Below are positions 10,401 to 19,387 of a stretch of 64,000 nucleotides of DNA, piece by piece. How positions within the stretch are numbered: position 1 is the stretch's first letter; each line of letters opens with the position of its first letter. The DNA is from JBDIAG01 sp963835085. Its GTDB lineage: Bacteria; Actinomycetota; Actinomycetes; Actinomycetales; CAWJMD01. The stretch is taken from NCBI GenBank assembly GCA_963835085.1, contig CAWIED010000001.1:1240001-1304000 (forward strand), written 5' to 3'. The notes beneath the pieces were generated by a model that saw only the letters and a list, made by a program, of their open reading frames with translations, searched no databases and was not told the origin of the DNA. The position numbers and the translations under genes are program-made.

Positions 10401-10965
10401 GCCGCTCTGCCACCGTGTCCGCCAGTCCTTCCCGGCGCAACCACAGAACCACCTGAGCCGGCGCTACGTGTGCGGGCAGCCCCGCCGCCTCCAGCACGAT
10501 GCCAAGCACGGTCGTGTTCACGTTGTGGACACTCGCGGCATCCATGCCGCCGGCGGCGGCCCAGGGCGTACCACCCTGCCGGCGTGCGATGGTGTCGAGT
10601 TCCTTGAGGCTGTCGCTCACCTCGCTGTCAAGCGACCTGACCAGGCTGCGTGCCGACGCACCGTCGGGAAACCGGGTGTTTCGCCACAGGTGCTCGAGTA
10701 CTCGCAGGAGGTGAGACTTGCCGCTGCCATAGAAGCCACTCACCCAGACGGCTGGTTGGATCGACCGATCGAGGTTCGTGAGATACGACGAGAGAATCCG
10801 CTGCAGTCCGCGTGCGTACTCACCTTCGCAGACGAAGCTCTCCAGCTCATACCGCAAGACCTGCCACTGGTTGGCTGTGGTCGGAGTCCCTACCGTCGAC
10901 ACGCCGTCGTTCGGAATGGCGAAAGACAGCGGATCCCGGTGGAACAGGTTCCGGTTGAGCGTCAT
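7491..10965 (-). pseudogene. brxC: BrxC-like BREX P-loop ATPase, inactivated by several lesions
   Basis: BrxC is the large AAA+-like ATPase of BREX phage defence. Reading from 10965, the first 686 residues carry the typical N-terminus (MTLNRNLFHRDPLSF), Walker A GFYGSGKS (77-84) and Walker B ILIVVDEVQQYI. An in-frame TAG at 8908-8910 then interrupts it, although in-frame codons continue (GEQARRAME). A shift follows near 8878-8882 (fits loss of 2 nt), then loss of one base in a 7-G tract at 8530-8536 (frame restored as APPYGW), then another shift near 8131-8138. The four pieces are collinear and total about 1150 codons, the normal BrxC length. The last piece ends in the ATGA overlap with pglX. 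This reads as decay of a once intact gene. Sequencing error could explain single indels but less easily all four lesions. Confidence 0.85.
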
Positions 10966-11076
10966 GGATGCTCGACCTTCGACAGCCCCACCAACACAGC
11001 TCCTCCCGAGTCGTTGCCCGTCAGCTAGCCGCGCGGGGCGGACCATGACCACAAGGCCATGTAGACATGGCTGACC

Positions 11077-11451
11077 TTGGCGCGCCGAGTAGCGAGCCTT
11101 CATCCTGTGTCCGCCGACCTCCAGCTCGCCGAGGATCAAGCTCGGGCACTCGGTTTGAGGCTCCAGGCACTGCGGCATCGGGTGGGCCGGACGCAGGAGC
11201 GAGTGGCGGCCGACGCCGGGCTCAGCCGGAACCACTACCAACTTCTGGAGCGAGGGCTCTCCGACCGCGCGCACGGCACGCCCGCGAACCCACGCCTGTC
11301 GACGCTGATCGCCCTGAGCGGTGCGCTTGAGACCTCAGTGGCCGACCTGTTGATCGACATCGTGTACCCCGGCACCGACACCCCGATCGTGAGCCTGGGA
11401 CTCACGACGACGATCGCTGACCGCAAGCCAGTGCGCGAGCTGGACACCTGA
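11077..11451 (+). CDS. XRE-family helix-turn-helix regulator
   Basis: A 124-residue protein with an N-terminal HTH_XRE domain (LRHRVGRTQERVAADAGLSRNHYQLLERG, residues about 31-60) and a short C-terminal tail. It is divergent from the brxC/pglX pair, with 111 bp between starts, which is where a BREX locus regulator is often found. The start is uncertain: TTG at 11077 gives the longest form and GTG at 11107 gives MSADLQLAEDQ. It probably binds the shared divergent promoter region (10966-11076). Control of the BREX genes is inferred from position only. Confidence 0.75.
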   Translation: MARRVASLHPVSADLQLAEDQARALGLRLQALRHRVGRTQERVAADAGLSRNHYQLLERGLSDRAHGTPANPRLSTLIALSGALETSVADLLIDIVYPGTDTPIVSLGLTTTIADRKPVRELDT

Positions 11452-12020
11452 CTGCGATCCGGCCGCCAGGCGGCCTCCACAGGCCGGAGTGGTGAGTGCT
11501 ACGGCGTAGGTAAGCGGGCTGTCGCAGGAGTTCCCGATTCGGATCTCGCCCTGAGCCCGGCGGTAGCGTGCGGAGCTATTCACAGGCCTCCCAACCGATC
11601 CCATCCGGAGCCGATGGGTTGCCCGGCTCGGCTTCTGCCGGATTGTCATGTCCGAATCATGCGAACTATCAATATTTGGGGAGCTGAAGTGCGATGGGTT
11701 TGAGGCGCTATGGCGATGCCCCGTCGGGCGGGGCAACGTCATAGCGTCCCAAACCTTCCCCCGCTGCTCGCTGGATCTCCGTCGATCGAGTGCGAATCAG
11801 GGAATGCGCCCGCTACCGGGTTGGAGTGTTAGTGATGTGGCCGCTCTGTACGGGTGGGGTGCGTTGAGGTACTGGTCCCGGATGACCGCCGCGCGGTATT
11901 CGGCCGAGGCCGTCGGCGCCCTGGTCGCGCAATTGCTCATCCACAGGCTGTCCGTGTGCGCGTGCTTGAACACCCCACGGAAGATACCGTCTCGCAAGAT
12001 CCGTATGGCGGGAGGTGAGG
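11452..12020. other. Gene-poor spacer in the accessory island
   Basis: About 570 bp between the XRE gene and the toxin-like cassette. Apart from a 41-bp palindrome at 11706-11746, no open frame here has a recognisable product. A 92-codon minus-strand frame (11797-12075) overlaps the next gene and matches nothing I know. Local base composition is more AT-rich than the flanks around 11660-11700. Confidence 0.5.
11706..11746. repeat. 41-bp dispersed palindrome, copy A
   Basis: Arms CGCTATGGCGATGCCCCG and CGGGGCAACGTCATAGCG around a 5-nt loop. It belongs to the same family as the copies at 41497, 41588, 52260, 59017 and 59091. The right arm has small mismatches (GCAACG in place of GCATCG). Confidence 0.8.
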
Positions 12021-12776
12021 GTGCCGATTGGCGGCGAGGACGGGCAAGCCAAGAATGCACAGACTGCCTCGACATGGGTTCCCACGCGTCCCGCCTTTAT
12101 CGCAGGTGCAGCCATGGACGCGCGCGTAGTTCTGTTAGCGACGGATGGGGTTCGATTCAGTCAGACAACCATTACGAGCCCGACTCGGTTGAAGGGGGTA
12201 ATAATCACGTTGTCCGACCTGGTGGAGACGTTTCGGCGCGACGGGTACGTGAGCGATCCGATCGAGGTCGTGCCGATGAGTGACGGCGAGCTGACAAGTC
12301 TGGACAACCGACGGCTTTGGGCGGCCCAGCAGGCGGGGCTGGAGTCCATCCACGCCATCATCCTTCGCCCCACACAGCAACCAACGAGCCATCTACGCAG
12401 GTCCCTGAAGCTAGACAGAGATCTCGTGGACGAGCGAGGCGAGGTAGGTCCCGCAGGTGAGTTGCTCTTCTTAGCAAAGAGCTTTCCGGCAACGGTTGAA
12501 CAGGCCGTAGTGTTCAGGTGCTACTTGCAGTTTGAACGAACTGGAGTGAAGGGATATCCGTTGCTGGGATCTCTGGAACAACCGCAGTTCCTGGGGGAGC
12601 GAAAGCCTCCACATCTTCCCGACAACAAGCCTGACCAGGCGTCCGGCTCGCGTGCCAGTGGGTTCGAACACGGCTGGCGTGACGCCGTTTCGAACCTGCC
12701 TATCGGCCAGAGTAGGGGATCGGGGCGGGCCCAGGTAAGACAGATTCGTCGAGAAACAGGAGGTATGGAGCGGTGA
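12021..12776 (+). CDS. Orphan polymorphic-toxin-like (DNRR, ParB-like) domain protein
   Basis: A 251-residue protein whose middle part matches a domain seen at the C-termini of Rhs/polymorphic toxins: VRFSQTTI (about 45-51), a helical LSDLVETFRRDGYVSDPIEVVPM segment (split here as LSDLVETF and DGYVSDPIEVV), then GELTSLDNRRLWAAQQAG (about 89-106). The DNRRL core is ParB/Srx-like and is thought to be nuclease-like or nucleotide-binding. There is no signal peptide or delivery domain. GTG at 12021 has GGGAGG 5 nt upstream; GTG 12015 or ATG 12114 are alternatives. It overlaps the next gene by 4 nt (GTGA). GC is clearly lower than the surroundings, suggesting acquisition. Activity is inference. Confidence 0.55.
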   Translation: MPIGGEDGQAKNAQTASTWVPTRPAFIAGAAMDARVVLLATDGVRFSQTTITSPTRLKGVIITLSDLVETFRRDGYVSDPIEVVPMSDGELTSLDNRRLWAAQQAGLESIHAIILRPTQQPTSHLRRSLKLDRDLVDERGEVGPAGELLFLAKSFPATVEQAVVFRCYLQFERTGVKGYPLLGSLEQPQFLGERKPPHLPDNKPDQASGSRASGFEHGWRDAVSNLPIGQSRGSGRAQVRQIRRETGGMER

Positions 12777-13549
12777 ATGGTAATAGTAGCGGGGTAGGAA
12801 AGCTGAGCGCAGGAGCTGCCTTTGCGAATCACCTCAGGGAACGCAGCGCATCGGCTGCGCTAGTGCTCGCGGACCGTCTCAGTGACCTTCGCGAGCACGA
12901 ACGTGCCGAACTACTGCGAGCCTTTGTCAAGAGTGGCGACCATGTTGTGCCGGCTGAGTGGTGGGCTCCGGGCGCTACGTGCCGGATCGCGTTGCAAGTC
13001 CCCGACGCGACGGCGATCGGCGAGTTGTGGTTCGACCCCTTAGAGGTGTCGTGTGCGCTCGTTGAGCCATCGGTTCTCGGCACCTCCAGTGAGCAAGACA
13101 AAGGCTTGGGAAATCCCGGTCTGATCGACTGGGTCTCGCTGGAGCCCGTGGCCGCCTGGCAGGTGCGTGGCGCGCACGAGATCACCCCGATCGTGCCTGC
13201 GACTGCGGACAGCATTTCTGGTGAGCAGTCTGCTTACTATGCAGGATTATTCGGCAAGGGATTGGTCGGCTCGTTGGATTGGCGCTATCTCAAAGCCGCC
13301 TACGGGCCTTCGATCATCGCTCGATTGTGGGGCGACGAGGAGATGCAACTCGGCACCTTCACGCCGGTCTCGGGTGACATGGAAGTGTTAACCCTGACCG
13401 AGGTTCTGCAGTGGGACGCAAAGGAGCGCCCCGAACTGCAATTGACCTCCGAACTCTTCGAGACGGGCTTGCCGTTCCGCACGGTGGCATCGGTGCAGCA
13501 TCGGGATCGGGGCGACAACAGCGCACTGGAACGAACCTGGAATGCGTAG
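12773..13549 (+). CDS. Unknown protein, possible immunity partner
   Basis: A 258-residue soluble protein I do not recognise. It has no signal peptide, membrane segment or obvious catalytic motif. It contains a Trp/Glu-rich core with SLDWRYLKAAYGPSIIARLWGDEEMQ around residues 170-195. The GTG start at 12773 overlaps the stop of the preceding toxin-like gene and has a strong AGGAGG 8 nt upstream, so the two genes form one translation-coupled unit. Size, coupling and low GC fit an immunity protein or antitoxin for the upstream product, but no sequence feature proves it. Confidence 0.5.
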   Translation: MNGNSSGVGKLSAGAAFANHLRERSASAALVLADRLSDLREHERAELLRAFVKSGDHVVPAEWWAPGATCRIALQVPDATAIGELWFDPLEVSCALVEPSVLGTSSEQDKGLGNPGLIDWVSLEPVAAWQVRGAHEITPIVPATADSISGEQSAYYAGLFGKGLVGSLDWRYLKAAYGPSIIARLWGDEEMQLGTFTPVSGDMEVLTLTEVLQWDAKERPELQLTSELFETGLPFRTVASVQHRDRGDNSALERTWNA

Positions 13550-13721
13550 AGGGTGGCCCCAGCCGTGAGCCCGGCGGTCACCAGGCTGCAGCGAGGTTCG
13601 TCTGCGTGAAGTCGTTGCTCTTGTAACCCAATGGCACGCCAAGCTCACAGGAGGAGGCACCCACCGCGAGGCAGGTCGACCACCTGTGGCTCTGGCGGAG
13701 ACGCGTCCTACCCTTGCGAGG

Positions 13722-14768
13722 ATGACAACCGGGCTGCTCGATCGTGTGCGCCACGCTGTGCGCGGCTTGAGTCCCGCCTATTTCGCCATCGTCATGGCCA
13801 GCGGCATCATCTCCGTCGGGCTGTTCTTGCGGGGTTACCAACGATTGTCCGAGTTGCTGCTCGGCGTTGCCGCCGTCGCCTACGTCACCCTGGTCATTCT
13901 GTCGGGTTGGCGGCTAACGCGTTACCGCATGGCGATCTTGAAGGACTTCCTCGACCTGCGTCGCGGTTTCGGCTTCTTCACGGCGGTGGCCGGCACCAAC
14001 GTCCTGGGTGTTCGCCTGGCGATGGACGGGCGGCACGCGATCACCGCGGCGCTGCTCGTCGTGGCCGGCCTGCTCTGGGTCGTTCTGGGCTACGTCATCC
14101 CCTGGACTGCGGTGCTGGGCCCGCATGAACGTCCGATCATCGCCGCCGCCAACGGCACGTGGTTCGTCTGGGTGGTCGCGAGCCAGTCGGTCGCCGTCAG
14201 CGCCGCAACCTTGGAGCAGGTCTATGCGCCGATGCGCAACCTGCTTGCGGTGGTGGCGGTGTTCTCCTGGTCGGTCGGGGTGTTCCTCTACGCCGCTGCA
14301 GGATTGTTCGTCGCCGCCCGGATGATGCTCTACGACCTGACACCGCACGATCTCACGCCGCCCTATTGGGTGGCGATGGGCGCCGCAGCGATCACGGTCC
14401 TCGCCGGGGCACGGATCGTCGAGATGGCCGACGCTCCCATGGTGGATGCCACTCGCGGGCTGATCGCCGGCGCCTCGGTCGTGTTCTGGTCGTTCGCCAC
14501 CTGGTTGATCCCGGCGCTTGTGGCGGCCGGCTGGTGGCGCCACAAGGTGCACCGGGTGCCACTCGGCTATGACGCCACCCTGTGGAGCATCATCTTTCCG
14601 CTCGGCATGTACGCGGTCGCCGGCATCTACCTCGGGCGAGCCGATCAGTTGCCGCTCGTCGGTGCCATTGGTGGTGCCGAACTGTGGGTGGCGTTCGCGG
14701 CCTGGCTGGTCAGCCTCTGCGCCATGGTCGTGCACGTCCTGCGGACGGTCGTCCTCACACCCGGCTGA
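13722..14768 (+). CDS. TehA/SLAC1-family (TDT) membrane transporter
   Basis: A 348-residue integral membrane protein of about ten helices. It opens with GLSPAYFAIVMASGIISVG, the signature of the tellurite-resistance/dicarboxylate transporter (TDT, SLAC1-like) family, and carries further family features (WFVWVVASQSVAV, FPLGMYAVAGIYLGRA). Members move anions, C4-dicarboxylates or sulfite. The ATG at 13722 sits after GCGAGG; a GTG at 13686 would add 12 residues not expected of the family. It stands alone, downstream of the low-GC cassette and at normal high GC, so it probably marks the right edge of the island. The substrate is unknown. Confidence 0.8.
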   Translation: MTTGLLDRVRHAVRGLSPAYFAIVMASGIISVGLFLRGYQRLSELLLGVAAVAYVTLVILSGWRLTRYRMAILKDFLDLRRGFGFFTAVAGTNVLGVRLAMDGRHAITAALLVVAGLLWVVLGYVIPWTAVLGPHERPIIAAANGTWFVWVVASQSVAVSAATLEQVYAPMRNLLAVVAVFSWSVGVFLYAAAGLFVAARMMLYDLTPHDLTPPYWVAMGAAAITVLAGARIVEMADAPMVDATRGLIAGASVVFWSFATWLIPALVAAGWWRHKVHRVPLGYDATLWSIIFPLGMYAVAGIYLGRADQLPLVGAIGGAELWVAFAAWLVSLCAMVVHVLRTVVLTPG

Positions 14769-14927
14769 CCGGGGTCGATTGCCCCGCCACCGACTCACCA
14801 TCCCGATCGACGCGGCCGTCGTAGGACGGCGTGTCCGGTGGATCGGAGGGTGCAGCAGTTCCCAACCCATTCCTTCGGCTGTCGGGATTCGGCAACGGGC
14901 ATGCCGGATTCCGGTCATGCTGGTCAG

Positions 14928-15245
14928 ATGTCTGACCGGATCATGTTCGTGCAACTCAAAACCGGCTATGACCTCGACCGCGGTCCGGCGTGGATCAGCG
15001 TGGTGTCATTCAACGGGTCGTGGAAGTCGGCTCGGTGGCACGGCAGGACGCTGCGCCGTTGGCGGGGGAGCGAAGCGAACTTCTTTGACGTGGAGACCGA
15101 CGAGGAGTTCTGGGTCTCCGGTCCGCACCGTGACCGCCGAGACACCCGTTTCAGCTCGGTTGTGCCCACCGTCGACGACGACGCACGTCCGGCGTACGAG
15201 GCGTTTCTGGCGAGCGCGCCGCTGCCCGGACGGGAACGCGGCTAG
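14928..15245 (+). CDS. Small conserved actinobacterial protein of unknown function
   Basis: A 105-residue protein. The conserved pattern is FVQLKTGYDLDRGPAWIS near the start, then a run of Trp and basic residues (SWKSARWHGRTLRRW) and FFDVETDEEFWVSGPHRDRRDTR. I recall similar short hypotheticals in many actinobacteria, always without an assigned role. The start ATG 14928 fits this family; upstream in-frame residues (from 14838) look non-coding. No membrane segment. It converges with cphA, 20 bp apart. Confidence 0.65.
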   Translation: MSDRIMFVQLKTGYDLDRGPAWISVVSFNGSWKSARWHGRTLRRWRGSEANFFDVETDEEFWVSGPHRDRRDTRFSSVVPTVDDDARPAYEAFLASAPLPGRERG

Positions 15246-15265
15246 GGCACAACGTCAAGGCCGGC

Positions 15266-18115
15266 TCAGCCGGCTTCGTGCTCGATGGCGTGCTGGGTGA
15301 GCTCGGCGGGGTCGAGGTCGGGGTCGGCCACGAGATCTCCGCTGCGGGCACCTGCCTGCGCGTGCCGGGAGTAGGTCTCCAGCACGCTCATCACCTCGGC
15401 ATGCTGATCGACGCAGAGCACCACCAGGTCTCCCGGGTTGGCCCGTGCCATGCAGTGCTTGGCGGCCGTGGTCTCCGACAGCACCACCTCAACCTGCTTG
15501 CACCGCACGTCGCCTTCGGCCATCTGCGCCTTGGCCCCCTGGGCCACCAGGTCGGCGACCTCGCCCACGGCACGGCCGCGACGGTTGACGTCTTCGCGCA
15601 CCACGAGCACGTCGAAGTGCTCAGCCGCCACGGCGCCGAGCTGGCGCATGTCCTCGTCGCGGCGGTCGCCGGCGGTGGCGATCATGCCGATCCGCGACGG
15701 ACGGGCCAGGTCGCCGCCGCGCTGGCCGGCGTACCGGTCGACGAAGTCGCCCAGCTGACGCATACCCGGCACGTTGTGGCAGTAGTCGACCACCACGTCC
15801 ACCAGTCCGTTGGGGGTGGTGACTTGAATGAGGTTCATCCGGCCGGGGGAGAGGTAGTAGGTGGTCGTGAAGGTGCGCAGACCCTGCCTGATGTCGTGCA
15901 GCGGCGCCCCCGCGGCGAAGGCGGCACCGGCAGCGGCCATCGCGTTGGCCACGTTGAAGCGGGCCGCCCCGTCGAACGTCGCCGGCAGCAGGTGCGTCCA
16001 GGCCAGCTGCATGGCGCGCTTGCCGTCCTTGATCACGATCATCTCGCCGCGGTCGGTCTGCTCCAGCACCACCGCGATGCCGCCGCGCCGGCAGTGCCGC
16101 TCGATCAGGTCGCGCTCGGGCGAGCCGACAGGCTGGAGGCTGAACCACACCACGGCCCCCGAACAGGCCTTGCGGAACTCCCGCACCAACTCGTCATCAG
16201 CATTGAGCACTGCGTATCCATTGCGCGGGACTGCTTCTACCACAACACGTTTCACGTCGGCCAACTGCTGCAACGTGTCGATGCCGCGCAATCCCAGATG
16301 ATCCTCGGCCACATTGGTCACCACGGCTACATCATTGCGGTCGTAACCCAGACCCTCCCGGATGATGCCGCCCCGGGCCACTTCGAACACTGCCATGTCG
16401 ACTCGCGGGTTCTGCAACACCATCCGCGCGCTCTTGGGTCCCGAGGCGTCGGAACGAATCACGAGCCGCTCGTCGATGACGATGCCGTCCGTCGACGTCA
16501 TGCCCACCTTGCGACCGATGCCCTTGAAGATGTGCGCGATCATCCGCGAGGTGGTGGTCTTGCCGTTGGTGCCGGTCACCCCGATGATCGGCACCCGCGA
16601 GGGTGAGCCGGGCGGGAACAGCGTGTCGACAACGGGTTTCGCGATGAACTGGGGCTCGCCGATCGACGGGTGCGTATGCATCCGGAACCCGGGAGCGGCA
16701 TTGACCTCACAGATCGCCCCACCGGTCTCACGAACCGGCTCGGTGATGTCGGGGCAGATGAAGTCGATGCCCGCCACATCGAGGCCGATGACCCGCGCGG
16801 CCTCTTCGGCGATCTCGACGTTGTCGGGGTGGGCGTCCATGGTGCGGTCGATCGACATGCCGCCCGTAGACATATTGCCGGTGAGCGCCAGCTTGACCGT
16901 GGTTCCGGCCGGGATCACGTCGTCCATCGCATAGCCCTGCGCGGCAACGAGTTCGAGAGCTGCATCGTCCACAGCGATGCGCGTCATCACCTTCTCGTGA
17001 CCCACCCCGCGCCGCGGGTCGGCATTGGTGATGTCAACCAGTTCGCGGATGGTGTGCTCGCCGTCGCCGGTGACTCCGGCCGGCACCCGCTCGGCGATGG
17101 CCGCCATCTTGCCGTCGATGATGAGGCAGCGATAGTCCTTGCCGGTGATATACGTCTCTACGACGATAACGCCGCGTCGAGACTGCTTCTTGGCGATCGG
17201 ATAGGCCGCCCGCACCGCCTCGTCGTCGGTGAGATTGATGCAGACACCGCGGCCATGGTTGCCGTCCAAGGGCTTGACGACCACCGGATAGCCGATCCGG
17301 CGAGCCACCGACAGCGCACCCTCGAGCGTGCGCACAGACTCCGAGCGGGGTACGGGCAGACCGGCCGAGCCCAGCAGCGTGGCCGTGAGCACCTTGTCGC
17401 CGGCGATGTCGACAGCGAGCGCCGACGTGTGCGAGGTCATCGTGGCGCGGATGCGCTGGGCATGCTTGCCCTGACCGAGCTGTACGAGGGAGTACTCGTT
17501 GAGCCGCTGCCAGGGAATGTCCCGTGCCTCGGCCTCTTCGATGATGGCCCGTGTCGACGGCCCGAACGCGTAGCGCTGGGCCCGCCGAAGGAAGAGCTCG
17601 ATCTCCTCAGCCGGGTCGAAACCGTCCTCGGGCTCCACGAGATGATTCACGAGCCGGACGGCGAGCTGCCCGGCCGAGGTTCCCACCCGCTCGTCGGCGT
17701 AGGCGTAGATCACGTTGTACCGGCCTGGCGCACCCTTGACCTGCCGGGTCTTGCCGCGAGTGAGGTCGGCGCCCGTCTCCTGCTGCAGTTGCAACGCCAC
17801 ATGCTCGGCCACGTGACCGACCCAGGTGCCCTCGCGCAGTCGCTCGATGAACCCGCCGGCGTGCCCGCGTGAGCACGCGTGCCGCTGCAGACCCGGCAGC
17901 AACTCCAGCAGCCTGTCGGTGAAGCCGGCCGTGCCGTGCTCCGCCGCGCGCGCATCGAGCAGATTGGTGGGGTACTCCTCCAACGCGCCGAGGTCGACCA
18001 CCAGGTGAATCGCCGGTCGGTACGACCACACGTTGGGCCCGCGCAGCACCCGCGTGGAGACGATGGTGAGCTCCGGGGCGGCCGCCCGGTGCGGTGTTGT
18101 TTCGGACTTGCTCAC
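15266..18115 (-). CDS. cphA: Cyanophycin synthetase
   Basis: Non-ribosomal synthesis of cyanophycin (multi-L-arginyl-poly-L-aspartate), a nitrogen store, using two ATP-dependent ligations. The 949-residue product has all three expected parts. The N-terminal domain (about 15-165) includes VLRGPNVWS and GTWVGHVAEHVALQLQ. An ATP-grasp domain (about 220-490) includes VVVKPLDGNHGRGV and EVNAAPGFRMH. A Mur-ligase domain has P-loop VTGTNGKTTTS at 513-523, ARGGIIREGL and the ATAGDRRDEDM region near the end. Length is within the family's range. The cyanophycinase gene lies just upstream on the same strand (155 bp), giving a synthesis/degradation pair. The start at 18115 is supported by AGGAGG at 18122-18127 in the minus sense. 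Confidence 0.95.
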   Translation of the reverse strand: MSKSETTPHRAAAPELTIVSTRVLRGPNVWSYRPAIHLVVDLGALEEYPTNLLDARAAEHGTAGFTDRLLELLPGLQRHACSRGHAGGFIERLREGTWVGHVAEHVALQLQQETGADLTRGKTRQVKGAPGRYNVIYAYADERVGTSAGQLAVRLVNHLVEPEDGFDPAEEIELFLRRAQRYAFGPSTRAIIEEAEARDIPWQRLNEYSLVQLGQGKHAQRIRATMTSHTSALAVDIAGDKVLTATLLGSAGLPVPRSESVRTLEGALSVARRIGYPVVVKPLDGNHGRGVCINLTDDEAVRAAYPIAKKQSRRGVIVVETYITGKDYRCLIIDGKMAAIAERVPAGVTGDGEHTIRELVDITNADPRRGVGHEKVMTRIAVDDAALELVAAQGYAMDDVIPAGTTVKLALTGNMSTGGMSIDRTMDAHPDNVEIAEEAARVIGLDVAGIDFICPDITEPVRETGGAICEVNAAPGFRMHTHPSIGEPQFIAKPVVDTLFPPGSPSRVPIIGVTGTNGKTTTSRMIAHIFKGIGRKVGMTSTDGIVIDERLVIRSDASGPKSARMVLQNPRVDMAVFEVARGGIIREGLGYDRNDVAVVTNVAEDHLGLRGIDTLQQLADVKRVVVEAVPRNGYAVLNADDELVREFRKACSGAVVWFSLQPVGSPERDLIERHCRRGGIAVVLEQTDRGEMIVIKDGKRAMQLAWTHLLPATFDGAARFNVANAMAAAGAAFAAGAPLHDIRQGLRTFTTTYYLSPGRMNLIQVTTPNGLVDVVVDYCHNVPGMRQLGDFVDRYAGQRGGDLARPSRIGMIATAGDRRDEDMRQLGAVAAEHFDVLVVREDVNRRGRAVGEVADLVAQGAKAQMAEGDVRCKQVEVVLSETTAAKHCMARANPGDLVVLCVDQHAEVMSVLETYSRHAQAGARSGDLVADPDLDPAELTQHAIEHEAG

Positions 18116-18270
18116 CGATGACCTCCTGGCTGCCGCGACACCTGCGGTGTCACGAATCTTCGTTCACGCTCGGCCTGCACCCGACCCGCCGTTCCGGGCC
18201 GTACCCACCGCCACGGCAGTGCGTCAGACCCTGATCTAAGCGGGTCGAGGCACCGCGTGGCAGCACGGTG

Positions 18271-19278
18271 TCACAGATCTTCGTGCCGGTGGATGGAGGC
18301 GAGCAAACTGGCGGAGAGACGCTTGGCCTCGTCTCGGTCGGTATGAGGCATATTGGCCGGACGCTCTGGGTGCATCTCGGTGAAATCGACCAGGCGGCGT
18401 TCCTGAAGATCGAATCTCGCGCCAGCGGGCAGGGTGTGCACCGTGGCCCCGGAGAACAGCAACGGCCCGCCCCTGCGGGTGGCGAAGGCGCTGCTGATCA
18501 CGTATTGGCCGTCGATGACGAAGACGCCGCCGGCACCGATCACTTCCACCCAGCGGCGTTCGGTGACGACGATGGCCGTGTTCTCGTCGATGCCGATGCC
18601 CAGCAGGGAGGGGGAGGCGGCCACCACCGACATCAACCGGCCGTACCGTCCGCGCTGGTCGAAGTGCTGGTCGATGATCACGCCGTCGAGCAGCCCCAGC
18701 CCGGCACTGACCTGGCTGGCGCCCTGGCGCGGCGTGATGCCCTCCGGTCCCAGCGCGATCATGTGGTTGCTCATGATCGAGGCCCCCGCGCTCGTGCCGC
18801 CCACCACCACGCCACGGTCGTGAGCGTTGTGGATGGCATTGCCGAGAGCCGTGCCCGTGACGATCTGGGAGAGCTTCACCTGGTTGCCACCGGTGAGATA
18901 GATGCCCGTGGCAGCTGCCGTGGCCGCCGCCAGCGCCGGATCGTCCGCCTCGCGGCGGCTCATCGGGCGGACCGAGGTCACCTCGACGGCCCCGAGCCGG
19001 GTGAAGACGTCGGTGTACATGGCGATCATCTCGGGCTGCACCGAGGAGGCCGTGGGCACCACCAGGATGCGGGCCCGGCCCTTGCCGCCGGCCTCGCGGA
19101 CGAACCGGCGCAGCACGGTCGAGCGTCCGACCTTGTCTTCGGCGCCACCCACGATCACCAGCGGTCCCGGCCCGTTCGCCCGCCGGGTCGGCCCGCTCGA
19201 CGATTTCGCGGCGATCTTGTCGCCGGAGAGCCGTTTCGGCTCGGGCTGGCCGGAGTCGGGCGCGGTGGGCATCGGCAC
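18271..19278 (-). CDS. cphB: Cyanophycinase
   Basis: Serine peptidase of family S51 that releases beta-Asp-Arg dipeptides from cyanophycin. The 335-residue product has VIVGGAEDK (42-50), IYLTGGNQ (126-133) and the nucleophile elbow GGTSAGAS with Ser163, all diagnostic of cyanophycinase. An N-terminal extension of about 35 polar residues precedes the fold. Being directly upstream of cphA on the same strand, it is likely coexpressed. No signal peptide, so it acts inside the cell on the granule. Confidence 0.93.
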   Translation of the reverse strand: MPMPTAPDSGQPEPKRLSGDKIAAKSSSGPTRRANGPGPLVIVGGAEDKVGRSTVLRRFVREAGGKGRARILVVPTASSVQPEMIAMYTDVFTRLGAVEVTSVRPMSRREADDPALAAATAAATGIYLTGGNQVKLSQIVTGTALGNAIHNAHDRGVVVGGTSAGASIMSNHMIALGPEGITPRQGASQVSAGLGLLDGVIIDQHFDQRGRYGRLMSVVAASPSLLGIGIDENTAIVVTERRWVEVIGAGGVFVIDGQYVISSAFATRRGGPLLFSGATVHTLPAGARFDLQERRLVDFTEMHPERPANMPHTDRDEAKRLSASLLASIHRHEDL

Positions 19279-19387
19279 ACCCTAGTGCCCGGCGCTCACG
19301 GCTCCTCAGACCACGCGCCGGGCGGCCGGAGAACCTGTTCGGCAGGTCAGTTGGCAGCAGTGCCGACTGCTAGGGCAGGATCTCCGG

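Noticed and set aside
11797..12075. 92-codon minus-strand frame in the island
   Set aside because: It reads somewhat protein-like but overlaps the toxin-like gene, has no convincing ribosome-binding site and matches nothing I know.
15278..16606. 442-residue open frame on the plus strand
   Set aside because: Antisense to cphA, whose domains are complete; composition is typical of a shadow frame.
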